From Halomonas sp. M20 (GTDB lineage: Bacteria > Pseudomonadota > Gammaproteobacteria > Pseudomonadales > Halomonadaceae), in assembly GCF_020622265.1 (NCBI RefSeq), contig NZ_JACNMQ010000008.1, forward strand, positions 62,001 to 126,000: 64,000 nt of DNA. Direction: 5' to 3'. Under the pieces are notes generated by a model. It worked only from the letters and a program-made list of their open reading frames with translations. It was not told the DNA's origin and searched no databases. The position numbers and the translations under genes were made by a program. This document shows, piece after piece, positions 18,554 through 26,810 of the stretch (its first letter is position 1; every line of letters starts with the position of its first letter).

Positions 18554-19915
18554 TCAGTTGTCGGGTAAACCGAGACGCGATTGCGCCAAACGCCGGCGCG
18601 CCTCAAGCTTGTCGCTGATGGTCACGTTGTAAGGGCGGGCTTCGACCAGGCTGCGAAGCTCCGGGGGCAGCCGCGAGATGGCGTCGAGGCTCCTCTCGCG
18701 CGCTGCGTCGAGAGAGGCCAGGTTCGCATCCTGAAATTCACCCTGGAGCACGATAGGCTGCAACAGGGCAGTGCCGGGGGCTTGTTCATCCCGCAGGGTC
18801 AAGTGATCGCAGCGGTAGCTGCCGTCTTCGCGCTGTTCCCGGTAGATCTGCTTGCGACCGGGCAGGGAATGCTTGCCGGGAGAGTGCTTCAGGCGCGGCT
18901 CGCCGGCATATTCCGTCAGCTTGTAGGCAAGCTCCAGAGAAGGGGCATCGCTGGAAGCCCCTAGCGACGTGCCGACGCCGAAACCGTCGATGGGCGCGCC
19001 GTTGACCACCAGTTCGCGGATGCTGTGTTCGTTCAACCCGCCGCTGACGATGATCTTGATGTTCTGGTGACCCGCGTCGTCGAGTAGCTGTCGGCAGGTC
19101 TTGGCCAGCTGTTCCAGATCCCCGGAATCGAGCCGGATGGCGCCAATGTTCAAGTCGGGATCGCGAGCCATGCGCGCAATCAACCCCTTGACCGCCGAAA
19201 TGGTGTCATAGGTATCCACCAGCAGCGTGGTGCCAGGGTAGCGGCGTGCAAAGGCAATCAGCGCCTCCTCTTCGTCGTCGTGGGCCTGAATATAGCTGTG
19301 CGCCATGGTGCCTTGAGCGGATAGGCCGTGGGTCACGGCACCCAGCACATTGCTGGTGCCGGCAAGGCCTGCAATACGATAGGCGCGAACACCGCGTACC
19401 GCCGCGTCGATGCCGTGCATGCGGCGCATGCCGAAATCCACCACCCCGCGCCCTTGGGCGGCATTGACCAGTCGGGTGGCCTTGGAGGCCAGTACCGTTT
19501 CCAGATGCACGTAGTTCATCAGCAGACTTTCCAGCAGCTGCGCTTCGATAAGGGGCGCCTCGATCTCAAGCAGGGGTTCCTGGGGGAACAGCGGTGTCCC
19601 TTCCTGAACCGCATGGATATCACCGCTGAAACGAAAACCGGCCAGCCATTCGAGAAAGTCGTCATCGAAAAGCCCCAGGCCGCGCAGCTTGCCGATCTGT
19701 TCTGCACCGAAACGCAGCTGGGTGACCAGCTGCGCCACATGCTGTTGCCCGCAGGCCAGCATGTAATTGCGCCCTTGTGGCAGGGTGCGAAAAAACAGGC
19801 TGAAGGTCGCCGTGTCGTTCATGTTTTCGGCCCAATAGGCCTGAATCATGGTCAGCTCGTAGAGATCGACCAGCAAACCAAGATCTTCTGTCTGTACCAG
19901 TGCTTCTTGGGGCAT
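18554..19915 (-). CDS. pncB: Nicotinate phosphoribosyltransferase
   Basis: This enzyme makes nicotinate mononucleotide from nicotinate, PRPP and ATP in the NAD salvage route. The 453-residue protein has YELTMIQAYWAENMNDTATF at the N-terminus, VVDFGMRRMHG with the family's RR pair, GTSNVLGAVTHGLSAQGTMA and GAIRLDSGDLEQLAKTCRQL, and ends the barrel with DGFGVGTSLGASSDAPSLEL. AAGGAG lies before the ATG. It is 59 bases upstream-to-downstream from the SulP gene on the same strand and may share its transcript. It complements pncC, nadE and nudC elsewhere in the window. Confidence 0.9.
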   Translation of the reverse strand: MPQEALVQTEDLGLLVDLYELTMIQAYWAENMNDTATFSLFFRTLPQGRNYMLACGQQHVAQLVTQLRFGAEQIGKLRGLGLFDDDFLEWLAGFRFSGDIHAVQEGTPLFPQEPLLEIEAPLIEAQLLESLLMNYVHLETVLASKATRLVNAAQGRGVVDFGMRRMHGIDAAVRGVRAYRIAGLAGTSNVLGAVTHGLSAQGTMAHSYIQAHDDEEEALIAFARRYPGTTLLVDTYDTISAVKGLIARMARDPDLNIGAIRLDSGDLEQLAKTCRQLLDDAGHQNIKIIVSGGLNEHSIRELVVNGAPIDGFGVGTSLGASSDAPSLELAYKLTEYAGEPRLKHSPGKHSLPGRKQIYREQREDGSYRCDHLTLRDEQAPGTALLQPIVLQGEFQDANLASLDAARERSLDAISRLPPELRSLVEARPYNVTISDKLEARRRLAQSRLGLPDN

Positions 19916-19973
19916 CGGGGGAGTGCTCCTTGCGAGTGATGCGTCGTCCGTCTAAAGCTTAGCGTGTTATTTG

Positions 19974-21686
19974 TCAGCGCTCATGCTGGGTCAACTCCTT
20001 CCAAGCTGAATAGGTGCTCAGAAAGACACGCCCGGTCAGGGATTCGATGAGATCGGAGTATTGCAGACGGTCCATCACTGGCCCCTTGACCTCCGCCAGA
20101 TGCAGGGTGACCTGGGAGTCCTTGAGACGCGAGTTGATCGCCTTGAGGCTTTCCAGCGCCGAGGCGTCGATGAGGTTGACCGCGGAGCAGATCAATACCA
20201 CGTGATCGATGCCGGGGCGGGTGGCGATCAGATCGTAAAGGGTATCTTCCAGATAGCGGGCGTTGGCGAAATAAAGGCTTTCATCAATGCGTAGAAGCGC
20301 CACTTGCGCGCTGGTTTCAACCTGGTGACGAGCCAGGTTGCGAAAATGCTCGGTGCCAGGTACGCGGCCTACCAGGGCGCTATGGGGGCGGCTGGTGCGA
20401 TAAAGAAATAGCGCAATCGACAGGGCGACACCAGCGAGGATACCAATTTCCACCCCCTCCAGCAGGGTCAATACCAGGGTGGCCAGCAGGGCGGCGAAGT
20501 CGCTGCGGGAGTAGCGCCAGGTATGGCGCAGGGCATCAATGTCCACCAGGGTCAGGATCGATACCGTGATGACCGCGGCCAGGGTGGCAATGGGTAGAAA
20601 TTCGATGAGCGGTGTAAAGAAAAGCGTTACCAGGGTGATGCCCAGCGCTGCCACGACACCCGCGATGGGCGTGCGGGCGCCGGCATCGAAATTGATCACG
20701 GTACGTGACAATCCTCCGGTGACCGGCATGCCGCCGGTGAAAGCGGCGGCGAGATTGGAAGCGCCCAGGCCGATCAATTCCTGATCCGGAGAGATGCGTT
20801 CGCGTCGTTTGGCCGCCAGCATCTGGCCCATGGAAACAGACTCCACGAACCCCACCACGCTGATCAACAACGCCGGCACCCATAGTTGGCGCCAGAGGGA
20901 TGCGTCAAAGGTAGGTAACGTCAAGGGCGGTAAACCGCTGGGTATCTCGCCCACCACGGCCACCCCCATCGAGCTGAGATCGAAGTGCCAGCAGGCAAGC
21001 GTTGTCAACGCCACCGCATAGACCGGGCCTGCTCGGGTGATCAGGTTGGCGGGTTTGCTCGGCATCCCCACTCTGGCCAGAAGGGTGCCTCCATGGCGTC
21101 GCAGTACGATCAAGAGCGTCAGCGTAGCGGCACTGACGGCAATGGTAGGCAAATTGATGTCACTCAGATGCGGGATCAGGCTGCCGATCAGCTTGGGTAG
21201 GGTGAAACCCGACGAGTCGATACCCAGCAAATGGGCCAGCTGGCTGGCGGCGATCAAAAGGCCCGAAGCGGTAAGAAAGCCGGAGATCACCGGGTGGCTC
21301 AGGAAGTTGGCAAAAAAGCCCAGACGCAGTAATCCCATCACGCTCAACATGAGGCCAGACAGAAACGCCAGAATCAGAGCGGCCTCGACATACTCCGCGG
21401 AACCCGGGGCGGCGATGCCGGAAAGCGCCGCTGCCGTCATCAGGGCCAGGATCGCCACCGGGCCCACCGCCAGCGTGCGGCTCGAGCCGAATACCGCATA
21501 GAGCAACAGCGGCAGAATACTGGCGTACAGGCCCACCACGGCGGGCAAACCTGCCAGGAGCGCGTAGGCCAAGGACTGGGGAATGACCATGACCATCACG
21601 ATCAGGCCCGCGATCACGTCGTAAGTGAACAGACTGCGTTGATAATACGGTAGCCAGGTAACAATAGGCAGGTAGCGCTTGAGCAT
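19974..21686 (-). CDS. SulP-family inorganic anion transporter with STAS domain
   Basis: A 570-residue inner-membrane transporter. The N-terminal membrane domain begins with the family signature DVIAGLIVMVMVIPQSLAYA and GLPAVVGLYASILPLLLYAV, and has about 12-14 segments. GMPVTGGLSRTVINFDAGAR is the conserved core loop. The C-terminal 110 residues form a STAS domain (VALLRIDESLYFANARYLED and VNLIDASALESLKAINSRLK). Many SulP members carry sulfate, but bicarbonate and other anions are also known. It is divergent from the sulfotransferase module with 237 bases between starts, which supports, without proving, a sulfate role. Confidence 0.88.
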   Translation of the reverse strand: MLKRYLPIVTWLPYYQRSLFTYDVIAGLIVMVMVIPQSLAYALLAGLPAVVGLYASILPLLLYAVFGSSRTLAVGPVAILALMTAAALSGIAAPGSAEYVEAALILAFLSGLMLSVMGLLRLGFFANFLSHPVISGFLTASGLLIAASQLAHLLGIDSSGFTLPKLIGSLIPHLSDINLPTIAVSAATLTLLIVLRRHGGTLLARVGMPSKPANLITRAGPVYAVALTTLACWHFDLSSMGVAVVGEIPSGLPPLTLPTFDASLWRQLWVPALLISVVGFVESVSMGQMLAAKRRERISPDQELIGLGASNLAAAFTGGMPVTGGLSRTVINFDAGARTPIAGVVAALGITLVTLFFTPLIEFLPIATLAAVITVSILTLVDIDALRHTWRYSRSDFAALLATLVLTLLEGVEIGILAGVALSIALFLYRTSRPHSALVGRVPGTEHFRNLARHQVETSAQVALLRIDESLYFANARYLEDTLYDLIATRPGIDHVVLICSAVNLIDASALESLKAINSRLKDSQVTLHLAEVKGPVMDRLQYSDLIESLTGRVFLSTYSAWKELTQHER

Positions 21687-21923
21687 CTACTTCTCACGAC
21701 GAGAGTGACGAGGGAACATCCATTTTTCCAGGCATGATGAGGGGTTGGCCCAAGGGGTGCAAGAAGCCGTCCAGGTTCTCCGCTGCTACAAGAAAGCGTT
21801 GAATGTTTATTGTATCGACGTTCGCGCTTTCCACAGGATTGTTTATGCTGTCTTGAAAAGAACGGCGTTTGTAAATGCAGTGGGACACTGAAGGCCTTTT
21901 TAGGGCTTTTTCAGGAAAAGAGT

Positions 21924-23270
21924 ATGCACAATTCGGATCGCCTTGGCTTGGCCATGTTCTTCATGGCCATTGCCTTGCTGGCATTCATTGGCGGCGCTTA
22001 TATCGCACTAGCCAAAGTGTTCCCTTACGATTATCTCAACAATGCCTACCAGGCAGGCAGAGCGCTTCTCGTTCAGCGCTCGATAGACGACCCTTACACC
22101 GAGACCGACCTCTGGCGACCGGCGCGTACCGATGAGCGCGGCGTCACCATCAACGATCCCGAGCAGGCGTATCAAGGCTACACCCTTTACACCTCCGGAG
22201 ACGGCACCTACGCGCAACTCATCGACATGAAGGGCGATGTGGCCCATCGCTGGGAGTTGCCCTTTAGCGAGGTGTGGCAGGAAACACCCAGTGGTCGGAC
22301 GCCTCGCCCCGACGATCTGATGTACTGGCGCAAGGCACGCATGCTGCCCAACGGCGATCTCATCGCCATCTACATTGCCGCCAATGACTCCCCCTGGGGA
22401 TACGGGCTGGTCAAGATCGATCGCGATTCCCAGCTGCTCTGGAGCTACAAGGCGCATGTGCATCACGATCTGGATATCGCCGCGGATGGGCGCATCGTCA
22501 CCTTGACCCATGATTTCACCGACGAGGAGATCAAAAAATTTCCTCAATTGCCTTCCCCTTGGCTCAACGACTATATGGTGGAACTCGACGGTGACAGTGG
22601 TGACGAGCTGAGCAAGACATCATTGCTCCATGCGTTTTTCGACTCTCCCTATGCGGGGATGCTGTATGCAACGCCGCATTTCGGCATTGCGGATCCGATG
22701 CATACCAATAGCGTCGAGTATCTCGAGCAGGCCCAGGCGGAGGCCTTTGCGCCGGCTGAAGGCAAGGCCGGGCAGGTCATCCTGTCGTTTCGCCATCCTG
22801 GCGCAATCGCATTGGTCGATCCCGAATCCAGCAAGATGAACTGGGCGATTCGCGGGTCATGGATGGGCCAGCACTATGCCCGGGTGCTGGAAAACGGCAA
22901 CTTCACCTTGTTCGACAATCTGGCCAACTATGAAAAAGGGAATCGATCTCGAATATTGGAAGTGAACCCACAGAGCAATGCCATTGTCTGGTATTACACT
23001 GGAAACGATGAGCATCCCTTCGATAGTGGCTTGCGCGGTGCAATCGAAACCTTGCCCAACGACAATCGCCTGATCACCGAATCGGATGGCGGCCGGTTGT
23101 TCGAGGTCACGCCCGCAGGCGACATCGTCTGGGAGTTCATCAATCCAGTGCGAGGGGGTGACAAGGATCAGTTCATCCCGGTGGTCTCATCGGCCCAGCG
23201 CATCGCTCCTGAACAACTCGGCGCGGATTTTCGTGCCGTTATCGATACCAACAGGAGAACTTCATCATGA
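21924..23270 (+). CDS. Arylsulfotransferase (ASST)-like membrane-anchored beta-propeller protein
   Basis: About 448 residues. A single N-terminal membrane anchor (GLAMFFMAIALLAFIGGAYI) leads to a periplasmic domain with repeated propeller blades: QLIDMKGDVAHRWELP, LVKIDRDSQLLWSYKAHVHH, ILEVNPQSNAIVWYYTG and LFEVTPAGDIVWEFINPV. This is the pattern of the arylsulfotransferase family. Candidate active-site histidines occur in AHVHHDLDIA and LTHDF. The ATG at 21924 with AGGAAAAG upstream is preferred over a longer frame from 21810. It is first in a co-directional module and overlaps the next gene. Whether it transfers sulfate or only shares the fold is unknown. Confidence 0.7.
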   Translation: MHNSDRLGLAMFFMAIALLAFIGGAYIALAKVFPYDYLNNAYQAGRALLVQRSIDDPYTETDLWRPARTDERGVTINDPEQAYQGYTLYTSGDGTYAQLIDMKGDVAHRWELPFSEVWQETPSGRTPRPDDLMYWRKARMLPNGDLIAIYIAANDSPWGYGLVKIDRDSQLLWSYKAHVHHDLDIAADGRIVTLTHDFTDEEIKKFPQLPSPWLNDYMVELDGDSGDELSKTSLLHAFFDSPYAGMLYATPHFGIADPMHTNSVEYLEQAQAEAFAPAEGKAGQVILSFRHPGAIALVDPESSKMNWAIRGSWMGQHYARVLENGNFTLFDNLANYEKGNRSRILEVNPQSNAIVWYYTGNDEHPFDSGLRGAIETLPNDNRLITESDGGRLFEVTPAGDIVWEFINPVRGGDKDQFIPVVSSAQRIAPEQLGADFRAVIDTNRRTSS

Positions 23271-23599
23271 TGCGTTCAAACAAAGTAGTTGTTACGTCCT
23301 TGATATTGACGGCAAGCGTCGTCTTTCCCTTCGCCGCTCAAGCCTATGTGGGCCCTGGTGCGGGGCTGAGTCTATTGAGCGCCCTATGGGGCATCATTGC
23401 CGCGATCGGAATCGCCTTGTTCTTCGTTCTGATGTGGCCGATACGACGCATGATACGACGGCGTAAGGAGCGCTTAGCCTCATCGCTCCCGCAATCGACA
23501 CCCACTACACCATCCCCGCAACCCCAGGTCCAACAGAACCAGCGTGAGGCAAGCCCAACAAGACACTCGTCGGATTCTGTTCCGCCTCCATCGTCCTGA
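23267..23599 (+). CDS. Small exported membrane protein with YVGPGAG motif
   Basis: A 110-residue protein overlapping the previous gene by 4 bases (ATGATG at the TGA). A signal sequence (TSLILTASVVFPFAAQA) is followed directly by YVGPGAGLSLLSALWG, a second hydrophobic helix (IAAIGIALFFVLMWPI), a basic cluster RRMIRRRKER and a Pro/Ser/Gln-rich tail. The YVGPGAG start of the mature protein resembles small proteins I have seen next to sulfatase-like and sulfotransferase genes, but I know no assigned function. AGGAG lies 9 bases upstream. Tight coupling suggests it works with the ASST-like protein. Confidence 0.65.
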   Translation: MMRSNKVVVTSLILTASVVFPFAAQAYVGPGAGLSLLSALWGIIAAIGIALFFVLMWPIRRMIRRRKERLASSLPQSTPTTPSPQPQVQQNQREASPTRHSSDSVPPPSS

Positions 23600-23716
23600 T
23601 TCGTCGCGAGCCGGTGGGTCGTCAAGCCTTCCTCCCGCCGGCTTGTTTGCCTTCATGACTACACGAATGCACGTATAGGTTCACGGACGCTAGATACGCT
23701 GGCTATAGGAGGTTGC

Positions 23717-24463
23717 ATGGGATTGCTCGATCTTCCCGCACCGGTGTTTGCGGCACTGGATGATGGCATGGCCTGGGTGTTGCCGCCGACGCCACGACTG
23801 GCGCTGTGGGCCGCGATCGCGGGAACCTGCACGCTGCTTCTTTATCGGGCGCTTTCGCCTCAGGCGCGCATCGGCCGGGCCAAGCGTACGGCGCGTGAGG
23901 CTAGACAGCGGTTGAATCGCTTCGATGGTGAGTTTGCCGATGCAGGACCGCTGATCAAGGAACAGTTTGTTGCGGCTTTCAAGCATCTTGGCCTGGTACT
24001 GCCTTCCACGCTGCTTTCCATCCTGCCGCTGCTGGCGCTGCTGGTATGGATCGAGACCGCCTATGGCTATACCTATCCCGCCCCAGGGAATACGCCAACC
24101 CTAACGACGGTGCCGGGTGAATTTCAAAGCGACTGGATCGGCGAGGGTAAGCCGCCCGAGCAGAACGGTGAGCGATCGCCCTTGCGTCATATTCTAGTGC
24201 GCGACGATGAGGGTGTGATAACTGAAGTGGTGCTGACCGCGCCGGTACCGGTAATTGCTCAACGACAGTGGTGGAACTGGCTGGTTGCCAACCCATTGGG
24301 TTATCTGCCTGAGAATAGCGCGCTGCGGCGTATCGAAATCGCGCTTCCACAGCAGACATATCTGCCGTTCGGACCACCTTGGGTGCGCTCCTGGATGGTG
24401 ATCTTCTTTCCAGTGATGTTGATCGTATCGTTGCTGGTCTATCGATGGGCACGTATAGAATGA
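23717..24463 (+). CDS. Three-segment membrane protein, possibly Oxa1/EMC3-like architecture
   Basis: A 248-residue protein of no family I can name securely. Layout: hydrophobic segment about 28-47, a basic helical stretch RIGRAKRTAREARQRLNRF (about 53-71), a second segment HLGLVLPSTLLSILPLLALL (about 94-113), roughly 100 polar residues likely periplasmic, and a C-terminal segment (about 225-242). The order TM, basic coiled coil, TM, loop, TM resembles the DUF106/EMC3/TMCO1 branch of the Oxa1 insertase superfamily; this is inference from layout only. AGGAGG lies 5 bases before the ATG. It overlaps the sulfotransferase start (ATGA), implying translational coupling. Confidence 0.6.
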   Translation: MGLLDLPAPVFAALDDGMAWVLPPTPRLALWAAIAGTCTLLLYRALSPQARIGRAKRTAREARQRLNRFDGEFADAGPLIKEQFVAAFKHLGLVLPSTLLSILPLLALLVWIETAYGYTYPAPGNTPTLTTVPGEFQSDWIGEGKPPEQNGERSPLRHILVRDDEGVITEVVLTAPVPVIAQRQWWNWLVANPLGYLPENSALRRIEIALPQQTYLPFGPPWVRSWMVIFFPVMLIVSLLVYRWARIE

Positions 24464-25575
24464 GCAGCCATAAGAGTGACGATGACTTTTCAGTTCCCAC
24501 CTGGATGCATGTACTGGGCGGTTGGGTAAACCGACATCCGCGCACCTGGATTCGCCTGGGGAACATGGAAACGCGACTGGTTCAAGAAATGATCGAGGAC
24601 ATACGGGTGGATCGTCCACTCTATGTTGCCGGGCTGGCGCGTTCCGGGACCACGGTGCTCCTTGAGCGTCTGGCCGAGCACCCTGAGGTAGGCACCCATC
24701 GCTATGTGGACTTTCCACTGCTCCATACGCCGTACTGGTGGAACCGGTGGCTTTCTCTGGTGCCGCGGGGTAAGGAAGTTGCTCAGGAGCGTGCCCATAA
24801 GGACGGTATCGCCGTCACGTCCCAGAGCCCCGAGGCCTTCGAGGAAATGCTTTGGATGACCTTTTTTCCTCATGCTCACGATCCGTCGAAAAGCTCGATT
24901 CTTGGGCGCGATGCACAGCATCCGGCATTCGAGCGCTTCTACGACGATCATATCCGCAAGCTACTGGCCATTCACAAGCGAAAGCGCTACGCAGCCAAGG
25001 GCAACTATAATCTGGCACGACTGGGTTATCTGCATCGTCTTTACCCCGATGCTCGCTTTCTGCTGGCAATTCGTTCGCCGGTCGGACACATTGCCTCGCT
25101 GATGAAACAGCAGGCGCTTTTCGCCTGCGGCGAAGCCCATAATCCCCGTGCACTGGAGCACATGCGCCGAGTAGGGCACTTCGAGTTCGGTCTTGACCGC
25201 CGTGCCATCAATGTGGGCGATGACGCGCTTGCCAGCAAGATCGAAACGCTCTGGCGTGAAGGGTACGAGGTGGAAGGATGGGCGCGTTACTGGGCAGAAC
25301 TCTATCGCCATGTGGCTGACACGCTAGAGGCGGCTCCCTCTCTACGCGAGGCTTGCCTGGTTCTGCGCTATGAGGATCTATGCAATCAACCGATGCAGAC
25401 CCTGACGAAGGTTTACGCCCACTGTCAGCTTGACGTCGATCCATCGGCACTCGCGCAGGCGGCGGCGGGGCTACATTTTCCCACCTACTACCAACCGCGC
25501 TTCAGTGACCAGGAGATGACGATGATCAAGGACATGACAAAGGAGACGGCTGCACGCTTTGGCTACGACGAATAA
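24460..25575 (+). CDS. PAPS-dependent sulfotransferase family protein
   Basis: A 371-residue protein with the P-loop-like PAPS phosphosulfate-binding motif VAGLARSGTTVLLERLAEHP at about 57-75 and a second conserved element, FLLAIRSPVGHIASLM, near residue 200, where the 3'-phosphate-binding Arg and Ser lie. The C-terminal LVLRYEDLCNQP segment is also typical. It has no signal or membrane segment, so it should act in the cytoplasm on an unknown acceptor such as a lipid, glycan or small molecule. The ATG at 24460 overlaps the stop of the previous gene. CysQ in this window could clear its PAP by-product. Confidence 0.8.
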   Translation: MSSHKSDDDFSVPTWMHVLGGWVNRHPRTWIRLGNMETRLVQEMIEDIRVDRPLYVAGLARSGTTVLLERLAEHPEVGTHRYVDFPLLHTPYWWNRWLSLVPRGKEVAQERAHKDGIAVTSQSPEAFEEMLWMTFFPHAHDPSKSSILGRDAQHPAFERFYDDHIRKLLAIHKRKRYAAKGNYNLARLGYLHRLYPDARFLLAIRSPVGHIASLMKQQALFACGEAHNPRALEHMRRVGHFEFGLDRRAINVGDDALASKIETLWREGYEVEGWARYWAELYRHVADTLEAAPSLREACLVLRYEDLCNQPMQTLTKVYAHCQLDVDPSALAQAAAGLHFPTYYQPRFSDQEMTMIKDMTKETAARFGYDE

Positions 25576-25634
25576 GCGTTATTTACATTCCCAAGATCTA
25601 ATTAAAAATACTTTGTTTTTTGCATAAAACCTGC

Positions 25635-25661
25635 TCAAGGATTCCCCCCCCAAGCCGTTAA
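25635..25661 (+). promoter_or_regulatory. Candidate sigma-28 (FliA) promoter
   Basis: TCAA (25635-25638), exactly 15 bases, then GCCGTTAA (25654-25661) match the FliA pattern TAAA-N15-GCCGATAA with one mismatch in each element. Transcription would start near 25668, leaving a leader of about 130 bases before the unknown gene at 25802. Confidence 0.45.
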
Positions 25662-25700
25662 ATACGGTAACAGATAGTAACTCACTATAAGCCGACACTC

Positions 25701-25719
25701 GCCGTGAATTGTTCACGGC
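25701..25719 (+). other. Perfect leader hairpin
   Basis: An 8-bp perfect stem GCCGTGAA/TTCACGGC with a TTG loop lies between the candidate sigma-28 promoter and the start codon of the unknown gene. It lacks a T-run, so it is more likely a leader structure or an operator palindrome than a terminator. Confidence 0.5.
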
Positions 25720-25801
25720 GCCATAACGACGGACAGGCAAGGGCAAGCCCTGCTGGAGCCGCAACCAAGTGCAAACGGCACCAACGCAGGGGAATGGGAA
25801 T

Positions 25802-26785
25802 ATGTCAAATGGAAGGCCCTTGGCCTTGCTTCAGGAATCGCTATTGGGTAAATCGGCGGCGGAAGTATTGACGCGTGAGGCGTTGACCGCCGAGCTGGAA
25901 GACGCCGGTCGCAATCTGGCGGGACCATTGCACCGATTGACGGATTCCTCGGATGAGTCTGGACGTATCGACGCGAATGCCGCCAATATGCTCCAGCGCA
26001 TGCATGAGCCGTTGATGAGACTTCGCGCCTGGGCATTGATGAGTGAGTCCGATGACGCGGTGACTATCGATCCCGCCGTACTCGAGGATTTCATTCATCT
26101 TGTTGCCATGGCGCGGAGTCTGGCGGAATTTCATGCCACAACCGGCCCGCAGCGCTTGATGCATCTCATTGGTCTGGCTCAAGTACGTACGCGTCTGGAA
26201 GCCCATGTCGGGCTGACGCCGGCTATCGATATCCCCCTGCCAGCCAAGGCCCCGGGGCTGAATATTGTCGAAATTGCCGCCGTGTGTGGTCTCAAGCTGA
26301 CGACCGTACGTAACGCTGTCTCACGCAGAGAGATGCCCTACGCCAAGAATGAAGGTGTCGCCCTCGACGATGTTCTCGATTGGATGGTGCAGCGCAGCGG
26401 GTTCCTCTACTCTCACATCAATGCCACGACTTTGAATCGACGCATCAACGGACGACTCGTCAACGAAGAACTAAAACGTAGCAAAGCGGTGGAGTTCGAA
26501 CGTTGCATCAGTCGTCTGCGTCTTTCATTGTGGCGTATGCGCAAAGGAGAAAGGCGTCTGGCGCTCAATGCCGAAGGCGTCCGTAATTGCGTTCTGCTGC
26601 TGCCGGTCATTGCCCCGGAACTCATTGCGGACTTGGGGCTGGAGCAATTGGAGGATCGAAGCGACGATCCTGCCGCCTCGATGCATCGTGAAGCACTCGG
26701 CCTGTCGTCTGGAGAAACCCTATGGCAGTGCCATGTGCCGACCCTGGGCATACTTGAGAAGCTGCTTGAGCGCTTAAGCCAGTGA
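25802..26785 (+). CDS. Unrecognised protein with helix-turn-helix-like centre
   Basis: About 327 residues, soluble, no signal or membrane segment. The N-terminal 140 residues are largely helical. A central stretch, LNIVEIAAVCGLKLTTVRNA near 160-180, followed by VALDDVLDWM, looks like a DNA-binding helix-turn-helix with an excisionase-type tail. A basic region (RLRLSLWRMRKGERRLALN) follows. The ATG at 25802 is preferred to a GTG at 25769. Upstream lie a candidate flagellar sigma promoter and a hairpin. I recognise no family. It could be a regulator in the motility programme; this is only inference from the promoter. Confidence 0.6.
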   Translation: MSNGRPLALLQESLLGKSAAEVLTREALTAELEDAGRNLAGPLHRLTDSSDESGRIDANAANMLQRMHEPLMRLRAWALMSESDDAVTIDPAVLEDFIHLVAMARSLAEFHATTGPQRLMHLIGLAQVRTRLEAHVGLTPAIDIPLPAKAPGLNIVEIAAVCGLKLTTVRNAVSRREMPYAKNEGVALDDVLDWMVQRSGFLYSHINATTLNRRINGRLVNEELKRSKAVEFERCISRLRLSLWRMRKGERRLALNAEGVRNCVLLLPVIAPELIADLGLEQLEDRSDDPAASMHREALGLSSGETLWQCHVPTLGILEKLLERLSQ

Positions 26786-26810
26786 GAATAGCGCTGATCC
26801 AATTTATGGA

